Shown here: one piece after another, positions 10,896 through 23,874 of the stretch
Numbering within the stretch: position 1 is the stretch's first letter
How the letters are laid out: the number at the start of each line of letters is the position of its first letter
Source of the DNA: Dichotomocladium elegans
Lineage: Eukaryota > Mucoromycota > Mucoromycetes > Mucorales > Lichtheimiaceae
Direction of reading: 5' to 3'
Length of the DNA: 64,000 bases
Assembly: GCA_025716815.1 (NCBI GenBank)
Contig: JAIXMN010000021.1
Span: 62,001-126,000 of the forward strand
Made by a program: the position numbers and the translations under genes
Notes under the pieces: model-generated
The model's database searches: none
What the model was told of the DNA's origin: nothing
Seen by the model: only the letters and a program-made list of their open reading frames with translations

Positions 10896-11907
10896 ATGGG
10901 CGAATCGAGAACTGAACTGCTGGCTTGGTTGAATGACCTTTTACAGATTAACTACACCAGGGTAGAGCAGGCAGGCACAGGTAACAGTGTGACCACGGAT
11001 ATATTCATCCGCCGCATGCTGACGAGTTCGCAAAAGGTGGGGCATATTGTCAAGTCATGGACTCCATCTACGGTAGGTACAAAAAGAGAAGAGCGTTCGA
11101 GACGTAATGAATCGGTGTATGCGAAAATACAATAGGCGACGTCCACATGAACAAGGTCAAGTTTGATACGAAGCATGAATACGAATACGTCGCAAATTAC
11201 AAGGTGCTCCAACACACGTTTGATAAACATAAGTGAGTTCTGAGGTTGGAGGGCTAGCCTTTTGCTTGTTGGCTGGATCAATAAACGTATTGCTTGCTAG
11301 AGTGGACAAGGTAAAATGACATACATACCTTTCTTTCTCTCTCTCTCTCTCTTTCTTTCTTTTTCTCTCCTCCTACTCCGTCTGCAAGCTTGTGGGAACA
11401 TAATACAAAAATCAGACTGTACCAGTGGAGAAGTTGATGAAATGCAAGTTCCAAGACAATCTCGAGTTTCTTCAGTGGCTCAAGCGCTTTTGGGATCTCA
11501 ATTTTCCTGGTGGTTCATACGACGCCCTTGGACGCCGCAAAGGCTCGTCTGCAGCGCCTCCTACCGCCAGAGCAGGGATGTCCGGTCGTGGTACAGTCGC
11601 CGCTGGTGCAGCAGCCCGCACCCAACGTCCTGCTGCACGTGCAACATCAACCACGTCCGGTCGGCTGTCAGCCAGCAGCGGCAGCTCAAAGACCGACCAG
11701 CATCACTCATCCTCCGCCATTATTGAGCTCAACAAGCACATCGCAGAGCTGAAAATGTCAGTCGACGGCCTCGAAAAGGAGAGAGACTTTTACTTTGGGA
11801 AATTACGCGACATCGAGATCCTCGTCCAAGAAGAGCTAGATGCATCCGTCCAGCACCAGCCAGTTCTCAAAGAGATTCAAGCAATTCTCTATAGCACCGA
11901 GGTATGA
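10896..11907 (+). CDS. EB1/Mal3/Bim1-family microtubule plus-end protein
   Basis: EB1 proteins track growing microtubule plus ends and recruit partners. Exons 10896-10980, 11037-11072, 11136-11232, 11301-11310 and 11416-11907 give 720 nt (239 residues). An N-terminal calponin-homology domain covers about residues 1-105: ELLAWLNDLLQINYTRVEQ, GAYCQVMDSIYGDVHMNKVK, NYKVLQHTFDKHKVDKTVPV, KFQDNLEFLQWLKRFWDLN. A Gly/Ala/Ser/Thr linker follows, then the coiled-coil EB1 dimerisation region (IIELNKHIAELKMSVDGLEK, ERDFYFGKLRDIEILVQEEL). Length is close to fungal family members. Exon 4 is only 10 nt and encodes part of the conserved KVDK. The C-terminus ends in TEV and lacks the acidic EEY/F tail of animal EB1. 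Confidence 0.95.
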
Positions 11908-12329
11908 AAGGATATCACCAACCAAACAGCACAAGTAACACACAGAGAAAAAACAGGAAGGTTTCGAACTCCCACCCGAAAACGAACTATTGGATCACCA
12001 CCATTACGAAGATGAAGATGTTTTTTAATAATGTGGATAAGGCACATCGGTATACCCTTCTTCAAACAAAGAACCCAATGGGATTGATACCACATTTGGC
12101 TTATATAATGTTTCGTCTTTTTTTTTTTTCTTTTTTCCTGTGTATGTGTGTTTAAGGACGGTGAGCAATAATAAAAGGATTGCTTGGGTGAAGATGGAAG
12201 TGAAAGACGAGAGTTGGGGTGAGAGAGTTGGGGGAGGTGGGTTGGGGGGGGGGAGCGAGGAAAAGAAATAGAACTATACAACCATACAACCCAATGATGG
12301 AAGGCGACGAATAAAGGTGGTATCTGCAT

Positions 12330-14612
12330 CTAATCGGAACTGCTTCCCGAGTCATCCGAATCCGATCCAGATGAACTGTCCGAGTCACTTTCACTTGATG
12401 AGTGTTGGCCACCTATTTCATTCGTTAGCTCGAGCTATCCATTGATCTGTAGAGGGAATGAACTCACCATCATAGTAGCTGTGTTTCGGCGGCTCAAATT
12501 TCTTCAAAGTCTTCTCCAGTTCTTTGATTTTACGATGCGAGTCTTGTTCCGAGTAATGTGTTCTACCCCTTTTGGCCGTTGTCTGCTTCTGAACAAGGCT
12601 TTTTCCCGTCACAAACTCATGCAATCGGTGAAGCGTTTGCCGGTCCAATGAATCAATGTCAAGCACAATCTCCTCTTGCCCTTGCTATAGAACCAACACA
12701 TAAACCAAACTTAATTCCATTTCGCATTTTCCTTATACTTCATTCACTTTACTTACCCCATCCAAGTTGGGCATTGAGCTCTGGATGATACTGACCACCG
12801 TGTTGAGTTTGTCTCCCGTTAGGTTATTGATCCGTTCGCTGAGATCCTTCTTTTGCTCAAATGTGAACTCGGGAAGTTCTTCTCTGTGTTTTCCGGCACG
12901 TCGTCGCTTATCGCCTGCGCTAGTCTTTTTCTCCTTTGTTGCCGAACCAGACGCTCCACCAGCACGAGCGCCGCTACCGCTCCCACCACCACCCGCCCTT
13001 CCCTTGCCCAATGATCGGTCAGTCTTCCTCTTCTTCCCGTTCTTGAGCGAACTGATCTGTTGTGTGAGACTGGCGAGGTTTCGTTCTAGCTCTGCAATCT
13101 TGTGGTCACGGGCTAGAATTCAGAAATACATTTGAGTTAGGAAAGCCCATACACCCCTCCGTCTATTCAATCTTACCGTCTTCTTCAGACTCTGGTTCTT
13201 CTTCAAAATCATCGACTTCCATAGTTGCCCGCTCCGGCTCTGGTGGCGGAAGCTGAGGCTTCTGTTTCCACTTTTCATCGAATACCTTCTCCAGCTCCTG
13301 TCCCATCTTGTGTACCGGAGTAACCGGAGGATTGTAGAGATAGCAATTGTTGAACATTAAGCGTATATCGCTCTCAAACTCGTCTGCGTTCTCGTAGTCG
13401 CCCTCATTCAGTTTCCGTTCAATGGTCGACATATCCATCGGATGCTTTACGATAGACGGATAATCAGGGATATTTAGAGCGACGACATCCACGGGCGTGA
13501 GGAACGGGTAGTTGATGTTTCTATACTTCGATTTGCGTAACTCCCGGAGTACTTGTGCGCAAAACTTCATTTGCGCGTCGTTCTTGCGGGGATTGCGACG
13601 CTTTGTCATCGGCTCTGGATAGTCCTTCGATGGAGGTGGATGAATCTCGCGCTTTGGTCGACCATCTTCAGAGATGCGCCGAAGGGTAGGAGATGGTGAT
13701 GATGTCCTGGCCTTTTTTCTCGGATGTTCTGCTCGTTCCTTTCCTTCTGCCATCGGGCTAGGTCGCGGTGAAAGCGGCTAAGACACACAAACATACACGC
13801 ACAGAACGTACATAACAAGATTCAATTAACCCTAATTTCTCTCCTTTGGCCTTTCTAACCCCAACATACCTCGCGCGATAAGGGCATTTGCCGCAAACTC
13901 TTTTCAAATGCGGATTCCACATTTTGGCAGAGCATGGATATCATGGCCTCAGGACCATTGAACTTGTAGCAATTGCTGAATACCAATCGCACATCCGCAA
14001 TAAAGTCCTCCACATTCTCATACTCGTTGTTATTCAGCCTGCGATCGACTGTGTTGAGATCCATGGGATGCTTAATAATTTTGGGGTAATCAGGAACGTT
14101 GAGTTTAACATAGTCAACCGGATTCAGGAATGGTGCAGCGTCCCTGTGTTTTTTCAGGTTACGCATGATTGCTCCGCTGTACTTGATCTGATCGCGGGAC
14201 ATGTTGGTGGTCCGCCCGGATGCTATAGATGGTGTGGGGGAGGAGGTCCGGGACTGTACAATATAAGATCTCAATATGCGTTCCTCTGTGTTCCATCCCT
14301 TCAAAGGCTGCCTGGGCGTCTCGTTCTTACCTTTTTATTATTAATATTTGGCTTATTTGTTTTTGGGGAAGAGGGCGTGGTAGGTTCGTTGCTCAATGCC
14401 GGAGACGATGACGACGAGACTGCGCCTCCACGCTGCTGTTCCGAAGTTCCTACTGCTGATGGCGATGTTTGCATTTTTGAACCTTGGGTTTGCGATGTCG
14501 CCGCGGAAGAATTAGCTGTCAGTGATGATTGTGAAGCTGCTGTAGATATACCATTAATTTGCGGCTGTTGTCGCTCTTTAGGCGATTGACTATTATTTGG
14601 ATTCTCCTCCAT
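12330..14612 (-). CDS. BET-family double bromodomain protein (Bdf1-like)
   Basis: BET proteins bind acetylated histones and link chromatin to TFIID and transcription. Minus-strand exons are 14612-14331, 14253-13870, 13777-13177, 13112-12757, 12684-12468 and 12412-12330, totalling 1923 nt (640 residues). The N-terminus is Ser/Asn/Gln rich. BD1 (about 120-215) has FLNPVDYVKLNVPDYPKIIK, HPMDLNTVDRRL and FSNCYKFNG. BD2 (about 265-380) has FLTPVDVVALNIPDYPSIVK, HPMDMSTIERKL and FNNCYLYNP. Both keep the acetyl-lysine-binding Asn-Cys-Tyr. An acidic stretch, a coiled segment, a Lys-rich region, the NET domain (FEQKKDLSERINNLTGDKLN ... VVSIIQSSMPNLDG) and a Ser/Asp tail (SSSESDSDSSSGSD) follow. All splice phases agree. 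The order BD1-BD2-NET-Ser tail is diagnostic for BET. Confidence 0.95.
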
Positions 14613-16311
14613 TTTGGGGTGCTTTGGGCTTGCGGAATGACTGGCGACGGGTGGTTCACTTAACTTGGAAGACCTGAAAGTGAATCAAAAGATGGGAGGG
14701 AAAGGGGAGAAAGGAGGAGAATAGATTGGTACGTAAGCTGCACAAATTTAAATAACAACAAAAAAGACTGGCACGGGCACGCGCGTGTGTGTGCGTGCGT
14801 GCGCGCGCGCCGAGAGCGGGTGCGTTAAAAAATAAAACGCGATTCACACGCACGCATGCATACACACGCACGCAATCACACAATCCGAGCTCAGCCTTTT
14901 GCGCACTTACTCGCTACCCATGTGAAGATGGTGGTGATCAGTAGAAGGGAATGGCTGATCGATTTCGTTGGCCATAGGGAACGACAATTGAAGTGCAGAC
15001 ACAAGATGAGGCGAGTCTGGAAAAAAAAACGGGCGGAGATGGTGAATTGAGTAATGTGTATTGCAAAGGTCATGTTGACGAAGAAGAAGGGTGAGAAATT
15101 GATATAAAAGGCAAACTAAAGAAGACACCGGCTATTATCGCCGATGGTAAACCGGTAATATACATATATGCAACAAGTATAGCAGTGGTATGTAGGTAGA
15201 GCGGGTATTGGGGTGGGCGATGGAGCGGTGTATGTTCTGAGAGTCCTTTTACTTCGTGGCGGGAAAAGAAAAAAAAAAGAGCACGGCTGCAAAGTCACGA
15301 CTTTCGCCAAGAAGGGTAACTCCACTCATATTTCTCAAAAGTTTTGGGAAGTGGGTGAGGGAAAAAAAAAAGGTGACTTACCGTTTAGGTTCCCCTTCGG
15401 TTTTTTTTTTCTTGCAAACTATTTTTATATAATAAAAAGAAACGCAATAGACAAGGTAAGTAGGTATGTCAAAAAAGCAAGGTCGGCTGTTAAACCTTTT
15501 ATGGTATTCCCACGTAGGGTACGTACCGAAAGAAAAAAAAAAAAAAACTTGACGAAGAAAAGAGTTGGAAAAAAAAGGCACTCAACCAGCAGGAAGAATA
15601 AAAAAAGAGATCGGTTTGGGGGGTTGTGGAAATACCTGCGAATCCACACACGCCCTTGAATATGATTGGCTATGACGTAAGCTTCCACCACGCAAGTCTT
15701 GCCGCCGGGGTTAGGCAAGTGCCAACCCATTAGACATAAGCGGCACAACAGACATACACACATGCACTCACGCACAACCCCAAAAAGATACATCATTTAC
15801 ACTCGTCAGATACTTCAACTCAGGAGCAGTGCATCTTCTTTTTGGAAGAAAAAATAGCTGTGTCGAAGACGATAAAATTTTTTGGCTCTTTCCCAAATTG
15901 AGCAAGGTTTGCATACCACTCTAAATCCCTTGTCGCAACAACAAATCATGCCTGAGGATGTCTTGTCCGTCTCACTATCTTCTTCTGGCGCTTGACAGAG
16001 CATAAGCCCAGATCATAACTTACTCAATTTGACATTTCTGATTTGAAATTTCAAGAGAATAGTGAAAAGCTTTGATTTCTCTGATCGAAGGAAAAAGAAG
16101 ACGGCAATGTTCATTCTTCCTCTCGTCTGAAACGGATTGAGCGCTGTGGCTATGCACGGGTTACTCCCTTTTCTTTCTTCTTTTTCTTCCTATGGTTAAT
16201 CGGTTTTATATAACACCTGAAGTCAAGAAGAGCTGACTCGCGGGCCCTGTGTTAGCAGTAGGATCGGGTGGACAAACTTTTCACGTATGACAGACGAGGG
16301 TGCATCAATCC
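14613..16311. other. Intergenic region upstream of BET gene
   Basis: About 1.7 kb between the BET start and the TMEM19-like stop. It contains a GT/GC-rich repeat (about 14779-14810), A-rich runs near 15270, 15360, 15530 and 15600, and a TGACGTAAG element near 15673. I see no gene; the open frames here are Lys- or Phe-rich and follow base composition. Confidence 0.5.
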
Positions 16312-17452
16312 CTAATGGAGGAAGTACGCGGTAACCCCACATGCTGCTGAAGTAAGGAGGGATGAAACAAAGTTGACCTGTTGAAGGAGAATCGTAAGCT
16401 TTTTGTTGTCCAATTCCATTGATCATTCTTACTTGATGGTTGTCAAGTATATCCAGACCACTAATGGTTACTGCATCCGTGTCGTCTGCGACTATCATCT
16501 TTCGTTTTTCAGAGTATAACGTCTTTTGGATTGTCGCTCCCAAGAGAGAGTCCACCTAAAATGAAGTCAACTTCCATAAATCGCAGCAGGATGTGTCGAT
16601 GTGACCGCGCATACTGACCAGCGAACCACCGAGGCCGGCTAACCCACCCACGACAAGAAACTCCCAAGCAGTACCATGGCATGGCTGCTGGACTAACAGC
16701 GTCAACATTCCCACCAATCCCATGGCCATTCCGCCAGCAAGGGATGCAGCCAAGCCGAGTGGTGACACACCGCCATTTGTTCCCGGCGGCACCTTCTTGA
16801 AGGTGATGATCGAGGTCGGCCAGGTCTTATTAAGGATGCCGAGCTCGCTCGCCCACTAACACCGATTGAATGCCCAAAGTCAGCAGCCATATTTCACGAG
16901 ATGGTAGTTTGCTATCTCATACTGTATCACCGGCACAACATGCATAGTGTCTATGCATACGTATTAAGGATCATTTTTGAGCGCGTCTATTTCCTGCCAG
17001 CTTACCCCATATATGCCCAAAGCAAAACCAGAGCAGTCTTATCCTGATCAAAGCATGCTGATGATGAAGACTCAAAGTATATCTGAAATAAAAGTACAAG
17101 CACACCTCCAACTAAACCATTACAGATGACTTGAATAAGCGTGCGTTCGCTGGAATGCTCGTAGTCCGATTCAAGCTGCTTCTTCCGCTGAGCCTTGAAC
17201 TGTTATATTTTTTCGTACGGGATCTTTGAGTTAAAGGAAAATAACATTTACAATCTTCCTTACTTTGGTGAGCTTCGAACTTGACAGGAAGAACGCGAGA
17301 AGAATTGCCGTAAAATATGCATAAGTGGAAGTGGCGGTAGCCATTCCTAGCGCGAAAGCACCCGCTGCGCCATCTGGCGATAGCGACTTTTTTCTGCGGG
17401 AATGGATAACAATGGCGCTAGAGATTGCAAGCGCAAGTAGGTAGTTAGGCAT
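16312..17452 (-). CDS. TMEM19/DUF92-family integral membrane protein
   Basis: The eukaryotic TMEM19 family shares the DUF92 domain with prokaryotic and plant membrane proteins; plant VTE6 in this family is a phytyl-phosphate kinase, and the fungal role is unknown. Minus exons 17452-17264, 17199-17006, 16950-16923, 16855-16619, 16555-16433 and 16377-16312 sum to 837 nt (278 residues). Recognisable elements in order are: N-terminal hydrophobic segment, [40 protein letters not shown], the core [35 protein letters not shown], hydrophobic segments, [16 protein letters not shown] and DNHQVNFVSS. The 28-nt exon encoding the GDT core is needed to keep the motif and frame. The donor after 16619 (GTCAGT) is weaker than the others, but the family motif crosses this junction without a gap. 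Confidence 0.88.
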
Positions 17453-17864
17453 AGTCGTTTAGTCGCGCGCGCGCTGGTTTGTTGCAAACGAAGCGAGTCG
17501 GCGAGTCGGGCTGAGTGAGTGAGTGAGAAAGAGAGTGCGACGTAACAGTCCTCCCAATTTCTGACTTGTTGCGCCGTCGCATGTGTGACCAGAGAGTCTC
17601 TTTTGGTCCTGCTGCTTTTATTTGGCTAATCCGTTTACAAACTTACAGTACTTTCTATTTTGCAGGAGGATTGGAATGTGTACCTGTTCCTATCTCCACG
17701 AGACTATTACTCTCGCTGATCTAATACATCCTTTAAAGACAAAAAAAATGTTGCCCGAAATCATATGTCGGAGACTATTTGTCTGAAGCATTGACTGCGT
17801 TTTGCTCTGCTCATAGAAACCTTGTTATTTCCATCCAGCCACATACTCATATACTCAATACACC

Positions 17865-18401
17865 ATGAATGTCGCTCGCCAAGTCCTCTCAGGAATCTCG
17901 CCTAAACCCTCCATTTTCTCTCAGGGCAACAAAAACCTCTACCAAGTGTTGAGTGTCCTTCCGGACCATGGTGTTGGTAGCCGCGTGGTAAAAAAAAAAA
18001 AAGCATGCTGAAAGGGAAATGGCCGCACTCATGGACGTTCTTCTGTTTTTCTCTACTTTGTATGTAAAGGTGCCAACTAAATTTCTGAACAACCCGAGCC
18101 TGAATGACAGCTACTATGAAATCACTAAAGTGAATCTGAAACCCGTAAGTGTATATCTTAAAAGAACGAAACGTATGGCGCACATAGATGACGTATATGA
18201 CCATTTGACAGGGCCTCAGTCATGGCCGCGCCTGGGGCGTCAAAGTGGTGAAGGGTATGTAAAGAATATATGGGTAGAAATGTAAAACAAGCGACAGGCA
18301 AGATAATGAGCGTTAATGTATCAGGTCGCACGATGGAGCACGGCAAACCCGTCGAAATCAGAAATGGTCTCAAGTACAAGTGGAAGCTTTATTCCTCATA
18401 A
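17865..18401 (+). CDS. Mitochondrial small-subunit ribosomal protein mS34
   Basis: Component of the mitochondrial small ribosomal subunit. Exons 17865-17987, 18070-18144, 18212-18254 and 18325-18401 give 318 nt (105 residues). Key segments are NLYQVLSVLPDHGVGSRV near the N-terminus, YYEITKVNLKPGLSHGRAWG in the middle and a basic end, YKWKLYSS. The NL-Q-L---P--G-G pattern followed by a W/Y-rich central block and -GRAWGV is characteristic of mS34. The protein is short and has a basic N-terminus suited to mitochondrial import. Assignment is by pattern; confidence is moderate because the family is divergent. Confidence 0.72.
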
Positions 18402-19863
18402 AAAAATAAGTTCATCATCTGTTCATCGTGCATTATTTCGACCCCCGTTCACAATGAGTCCTGCATAGTAGCGGACATACAGATCCATGCGCATTTAAGC
18501 AAACAGTCATCATTTAATAGCTTTACGCGGATCTCTGAGCCTTGCTCGAAACGCAGTATTCTGCCAACAGGCCCATGTCTGTCAAAGATCGGTCTTCCGT
18601 CTAATAAGGCCACGTCCTGTCCTTGTACATTCCATAAATATCTTCAACGGGCATCTTCTTGAAGGACGCAGACCCAAAAGGGTATTGCGATCAATATCGG
18701 TAGTGGAGGTCGGTCATGAGCATTGGCAAATAAACTGGATCCCAGGATATGGGCAAAAGCCTCTGCTGAAAGGAAAGAGGAGATTGATCACTCTCAATGC
18801 ACCAGGGCGAGAGTCCACCACGTAATCCTGGTGGGTTACCATACTACGTACACAATAATCTATTCCTAAGCGCAATGTATTTGTTACAGACGTAGATGAA
18901 AGATTCGTATTTAGAGAAACCGGCAGAACTGATAGAAAATAGCATACCGAAAGGCAACTGTTTGTCCACGAGCTAGCTTCTGCCAGTGCCGCATTGCTCG
19001 GAATGCAGCATCAAAAGTTGGGAAGTCAGACATGATTAATTAGCATACTACAGGTCGAACCATCCGCTTTGCTAAAATCGCCTGTATACCTTACATTAAC
19101 TTAAATGCGTGCTTGATCATTAGCTACAATACTGCCGTTATCTCCAAGAACGTTTTAAGAACAATTATGGGTACTCGGCCTATTGTATTGAGAATTTTCA
19201 AGGCGAGATTAGAGACAGCATACTGTATTCGTCCGGTTCCCATCTCGCGACCCTAATGAAAACATCCTTAACGGGAAATAGCGCTCTAAGCATTCCAGTG
19301 TTTTATTCCATCCAAATTTAGCGGGAGAATACGCCACGTCCTCCCATGCTGGTTGACTTTTCCTAATGGTATAGGCTGGGATATTGGAGGTTTTCGACGG
19401 ATACACACGCATCAAGAACAGCGCCGCATATCACTCAGCTTTGTACACCACAAATGTAAAGATCGGTCACATGAAGTATTGGTACGTACTTTTGTTACGT
19501 CCCTCCCCCAAAATGGTTATCTCCAAGGTGATAAGGCAGGGTCACAAACAAAACAAAGTGCTTGTGCGACCATAATCAAATAGCACATGTTGAGATCACA
19601 GGCACACAAATTATTATTTTTTGCGCACCATGCACATTTTTGTATTTTCAAAAACAGGCTAGATAGCTTCTAACAAGAATAAAAAACAATGGAGCATACT
19701 GTACATGAAATCAGAGCACATATCTGTGCTCGTGAAATATAGAGAAAGCATCTGGGAAGGCGAAGTGACAGGGAGGGCGAAGGAAAGAAAGACTCTGAGA
19801 TATTGTACATGAAAAAAAGGGGGTCTAAAAGAGTTGGAATATGGAAGGGCTGGAGGAATCTAC
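18402..19863. other. Convergent intergenic region
   Basis: About 1.5 kb between the stops of mS34 (+) and the HAL5-like kinase (-). I see no gene, RNA or repeat; open frames are short and unlike any family. Confidence 0.5.
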
Positions 19864-21257
19864 TTATTTTTTTGTTGAGGGAAAGGAGGAGGAGGGTCTG
19901 CAATGGTAGTGACGCCAACCGTTGGACAGAGCGCCTTCGTCGCAGAGCTCAATAGATTTGAGCCATTGCATCTCAAGAGCCTGATCGACCGTGAGTCGCG
20001 TGACTGGATTGGGATCCAACATGCCTCCCAGGCATTCGCGCTCGGCGTCCATGAAGTCTTTGAAGATATCGCAAGCGTGGATGCCCAGCTGCTGGCGCTG
20101 CTGATAGTAGCGTCGATAATCACTGTCTCCACCGTCCTTGGCACGGGCTGCCACATCGGCCGGGGATCCAGGTTTGGCATCCGGAGGGCATACCTTGGAA
20201 GGTTGGTCGGTGTAAAAGGCCGCACGGAAGGGAAGCATATGTGTTCGGATGCAAATGTATGTCACAGCAGCGCTCCAAACATCCAGAGCACGACCGTCAT
20301 AGCCGTCATTGTCGTTTTTTAAGGACCATATTTCGGGAGACCAGAACGGCTCTGACCCACACCACTTGTGGGAAAGTCGAGCATCGGCCTCAAAGCAGGT
20401 CTGTACGACGTCTGCTGTCCCGAAGTCAGCAATTTTGACCATACCACCTTCAGTGAGTACAAGATTCTCGGGCTTGATGTCACGATGGGCGATGCCGAGG
20501 TTATGAAGGTGCTGGAGTCCGAGAAGGATCTGCTTAAAGAGACACGCCATTTCTGCGCTGGACATATTTTGCCGCTCCTGTAGAAGATTGAATAAATCAC
20601 CCCCGGCGCACTAGATTAATATAATATAGAGTTAGTGTTTGGTGGCGCGCTTCATGTGGACAAACACACGCACACACATTGAAGAGAGGGAGAGAGGAAA
20701 GGAGATTTAAGAGGAGGTGTGCGTGTGCGTGTGCGTGTGTATGTGTAGAAAGAGATGGCTTATTACATACGTATTCCATTACGGCACACCAGCGGTCGCG
20801 CTCGTCTTTTACAAGGTCCAATGTCTTGATCACGTTGGGATGACCCGAAACAGACTTCGAGATGCAAAATTCGTTCTTCATGCGTTTTTCATAATCACGT
20901 TCAGACTCGGATTTGTCACGTTTCTTGAACTCCTTTACGGCCAAGATAACCCCATTGTGTCGCACCAGGCGGATCACAGCCGTCGCCCCGCTCCCGATAT
21001 TCTTTTTGGAAGTCGCCCCCATGCCTTTAAATGTCCGTTGCTGCTCAGAGGGTTTAATGTAACGTCCGTATTTCTCTGCTAAGCGCGCCACTTGCGGCGG
21101 TGATGTAGCTGATGGTTGCTGTTGCTGTCGCTGTTGTTGTTGGGGGGATGGCTGTTTGAAGGATGATGAAAGCCGGCTCCAAGTGCTGCTGACAGAGCTA
21201 CTGTAGCTATGAAGGCTGCTTGCTGTGCTGCTTCGTCGATTGGACTTGGACGAAGCC

Positions 21258-21289
<32 letters not shown>

Positions 21290-21631
21290 ATCCTCTGAGG
21301 AGGGTGACATGGGAGTCATTCGAAGTCCTGCCCGGATCTGGCCACTTGCATGGTGGAACATGCTGTGAAGACGGCCACCCTTCTTGATGGGCTGCGGTGC
21401 AGCGGTAACGGTAGGAGACGGCAGGGAAGCTGCTAAGGTGCTGATGGATGAGCCACTGCTGCTTCTGGTATCGCCCATTGAGATCGAAGAGGAGAGTCCG
21501 GGCGGCTGAGCACCGTCGTCGTCATTGCAGCTAGGATCAACTGTTTCTGGCGAAATCGAGCGAGGGATACCCTCGATGCTTAGCCAATTCCCGTTGCTGG
21601 GAAGGTCTCGCTGTGCAATGCGGATAGACAT
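19864..21631 (-). CDS. HAL5/SAT4 (NPR1)-type Ser/Thr protein kinase
   Basis: In yeast these kinases regulate plasma-membrane transporters such as Trk1; substrates here are unknown. Minus exons 21631-20771 and 20610-19864 give 535 residues. The N-terminal 190 residues are Ser-rich with poly-Ala and poly-Gln patches. The kinase domain has GSGATAVIRLV, AVKEFKKRDKSESERDYEKR (VAIK-type lysine present), GHPNVIKTLDLVKDERDRWC, AGGDLFNLLQ, HRDIKPENLVLT, ADFGTADV and GSEPFWSPEIW. The K-EFKKR-K-ES-RDYEK block and the GS-P-W-PE activation-loop end are typical of the fungal HAL5 group. Both exons join in phase 0 between MEY and CAGGDLF. All catalytic motifs are intact. TATA-like sequence lies about 147 bp upstream. 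Confidence 0.93.
20716..20747. repeat. GT/GC-rich repeat in kinase intron
   Basis: Alternating GTGTGC units lie within the single intron (20611-20770) of the HAL5-like kinase. Confidence 0.75.
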
Positions 21632-21768
21632 AGGATATTATCGTTACTGTTACGTTCAGGGAAAGCGTGGTAATCGCGATGGATTCAATAAGCGATGAAC
21701 ATGAAAGAAAATGGGATAAGGACGGGGCGGTCAAAACACACGGCGGAAAATAAGAAATGGAAGATCGC

Positions 21769-21778
21769 CCTTTTTATA
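21769..21778 (-). promoter_or_regulatory. TATA-like element upstream of HAL5-like kinase
   Basis: The minus strand reads ATATAAAAAG here, about 140 bp before the ATG at 21631. Position and sequence fit a TATA box; no experimental support. Confidence 0.4.
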
Positions 21779-23874
21779 TGGGGTTCCTATCAATAGCATC
21801 GCTCACCCGCTCAGCAAATAGGCTCACGCTTACGAAAATACAAAAGGGAAAAAAGTATAAGTGGAATTTTCCACGATTTTGGGGGGAGCCAGTTGTCCCA
21901 CGCCGAACTCACACCTTTTGGGGGAGGGGAGTTACGGGTGCACACTAAAGGGTTTTTGTTACCCCGTTTACTTTTACTCAAATCACTGAGTTTGGAACTG
22001 ACCAACGGGGATTTTTCTTTTGGGGGTCTCAAAAATGAGCATATCCATCTTTCGGGCTGTCCATCACCTTACCTGCCCGCATCTGTTCTTCTGGAGATGT
22101 ATTAGACGCTCATTTAGGCTTAGTCCGCACCAGAAACAATGGTATCCGACACAAGCTGGGTAATGACTGGTGATTGTCACGATCATTCGTCTTTTCTCCA
22201 AGTCAGGCAGGTTTCACGTAGCAGTTTAGTGCCTGTCTGTGCTAGTAAACCAATGGCAGGCCACGTGGCCAAAATACGCGCATGCACAGGAGTAGACAAC
22301 ACAGCAGAAAAAAATTGCTCGTCAAATGACCCCCACCCCCCACCCCATTCGCCTCTTGAAATTAGCCTTCACCAATGAGCAACTGAAAGGTATCCACTCC
22401 CAGCCCCGCTTGGTGCGCGCAAGTGATACTAATATTTAATAAACAGCACAAAGCATAGAATCTTCATCAGGGTTTCAGTACTAGAAAAACCCCCTTCCCC
22501 AAAGCCCTGAACTGTTGGAGATGGGCCGTATACAATTATACCCCGGATAATGTATCTTTTCCCTCTCCCCCATCCTCGTAACTAAGAACTGTGTACCCCG
22601 TTACCCACCGTTACCCGCCCAGTCCAGGACCGGCGTGAGAGATTGGGTCAACCTTTCCAAGACCAACCCCACCCCCTTTATACCTCCGCTAAGTCCCCAC
22701 ACTAGAACATTTACGTTAGAACTCTCACTTGGGAACATGCAATGTTTTCTCGCCTCACAACAGTCAAACAACGGAATCGTTGCAAGCTGCAAGGGGATGA
22801 TCAGCATGTGGCGGCAGTGGTAAAAACGGTGAGGGGCGCGATGGGCTTGTAGGAAAAATCCCTCATTTTGCTTTGTGAGTTCCCCGCCACGAGAGCACGA
22901 CGGCCAAAAAAAAAAAAAATAAGCACGCTACTTTTTTCATACCAAGATAGTTTACCCCGCCCGATCATTCTCGCTTGAAAGCTGACTCTTGTCAACCTAA
23001 TTGTTTGACCGTGAAATCGAAAAGACATGGCAGACATAGGCATTCGGCAATTTATATAAAGATGATACGAGTAAGACAATCTCTTTGTCCAAAAGAAGAT
23101 GCATCTTTCACCCTACGTACTCTATAAACAATCTCCCCTTTTGTTCGATTTGGCTATGATGTCCAGAGCACATGGCATAGCAAATAATGAAACCCATGGG
23201 ATTTATTTAATGTTGCCTCCGCCGTCCGTTCAGTGGTTATCATGCGGGGTTCAATTAGGGCAGCTGTTACTTTTTATCTCAGATATCGACAAGCTTTACT
23301 GATCGATAAACGCGCAAACGCCGATAGGGCGTTTCCGGTCCTACCCATTCCCCTTTCCCGTTGCCCTGGGACATGGTCACTGATTATATCGCATCTGTGA
23401 GTTGTCCAGGAACTGTTAATCGCCATTGCATTATAAATAAAGTTTGAAAATAGAGTAGAAATTTCTTTGATACCCTCTCTCTCTCTCCCAACCTCCAACC
23501 CTTGGAATTCCACACTATACCCAGTATGAATGGTTGCGTTACATGTAATCGGCATTATCAGTTCGTGCAGCTGCGGGTGCTGATTTTGCTCCACGAAAAA
23601 GAGCCAGAAACAGGGACTGGGACTCGGCAGTATTACTGAGCTCCCATTCTGAGGAACGCTTAATTATGTAATATACCATGCATCCGGATCGGGTTTGGGG
23701 TCTGCGTCATCGACGTCTTTATCACGCACACAGTTGGATCACGCGGATCCTAGTCATCGTCCCATGGGGGTTGTATGAACTGCAACATCAAAGTTGGTTT
23801 TGCAAAGTTCAAACGTATATAATGTTGACTTACGCTTGGTCATAGGTAGACGCTATGTTCCTAATGGGCGGCGT
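21779..23874. other. Gene-poor stretch
   Basis: About 2.1 kb with only short open frames and no recognised domain, tRNA or repeat. A/C-rich patches occur at 22328-22350 and an A-run at 22904-22918. Confidence 0.45.

Noticed and set aside
13888..14589. Plus-strand open frame of 233 codons opposite the first bromodomain
   Set aside because: Antisense shadow of the BET gene, crosses its intron without splice logic, no domain.
15213..15659. Lys-rich open frame of 148 codons
   Set aside because: Encoded by A-rich runs in a spacer; no domain and no splice or promoter context.
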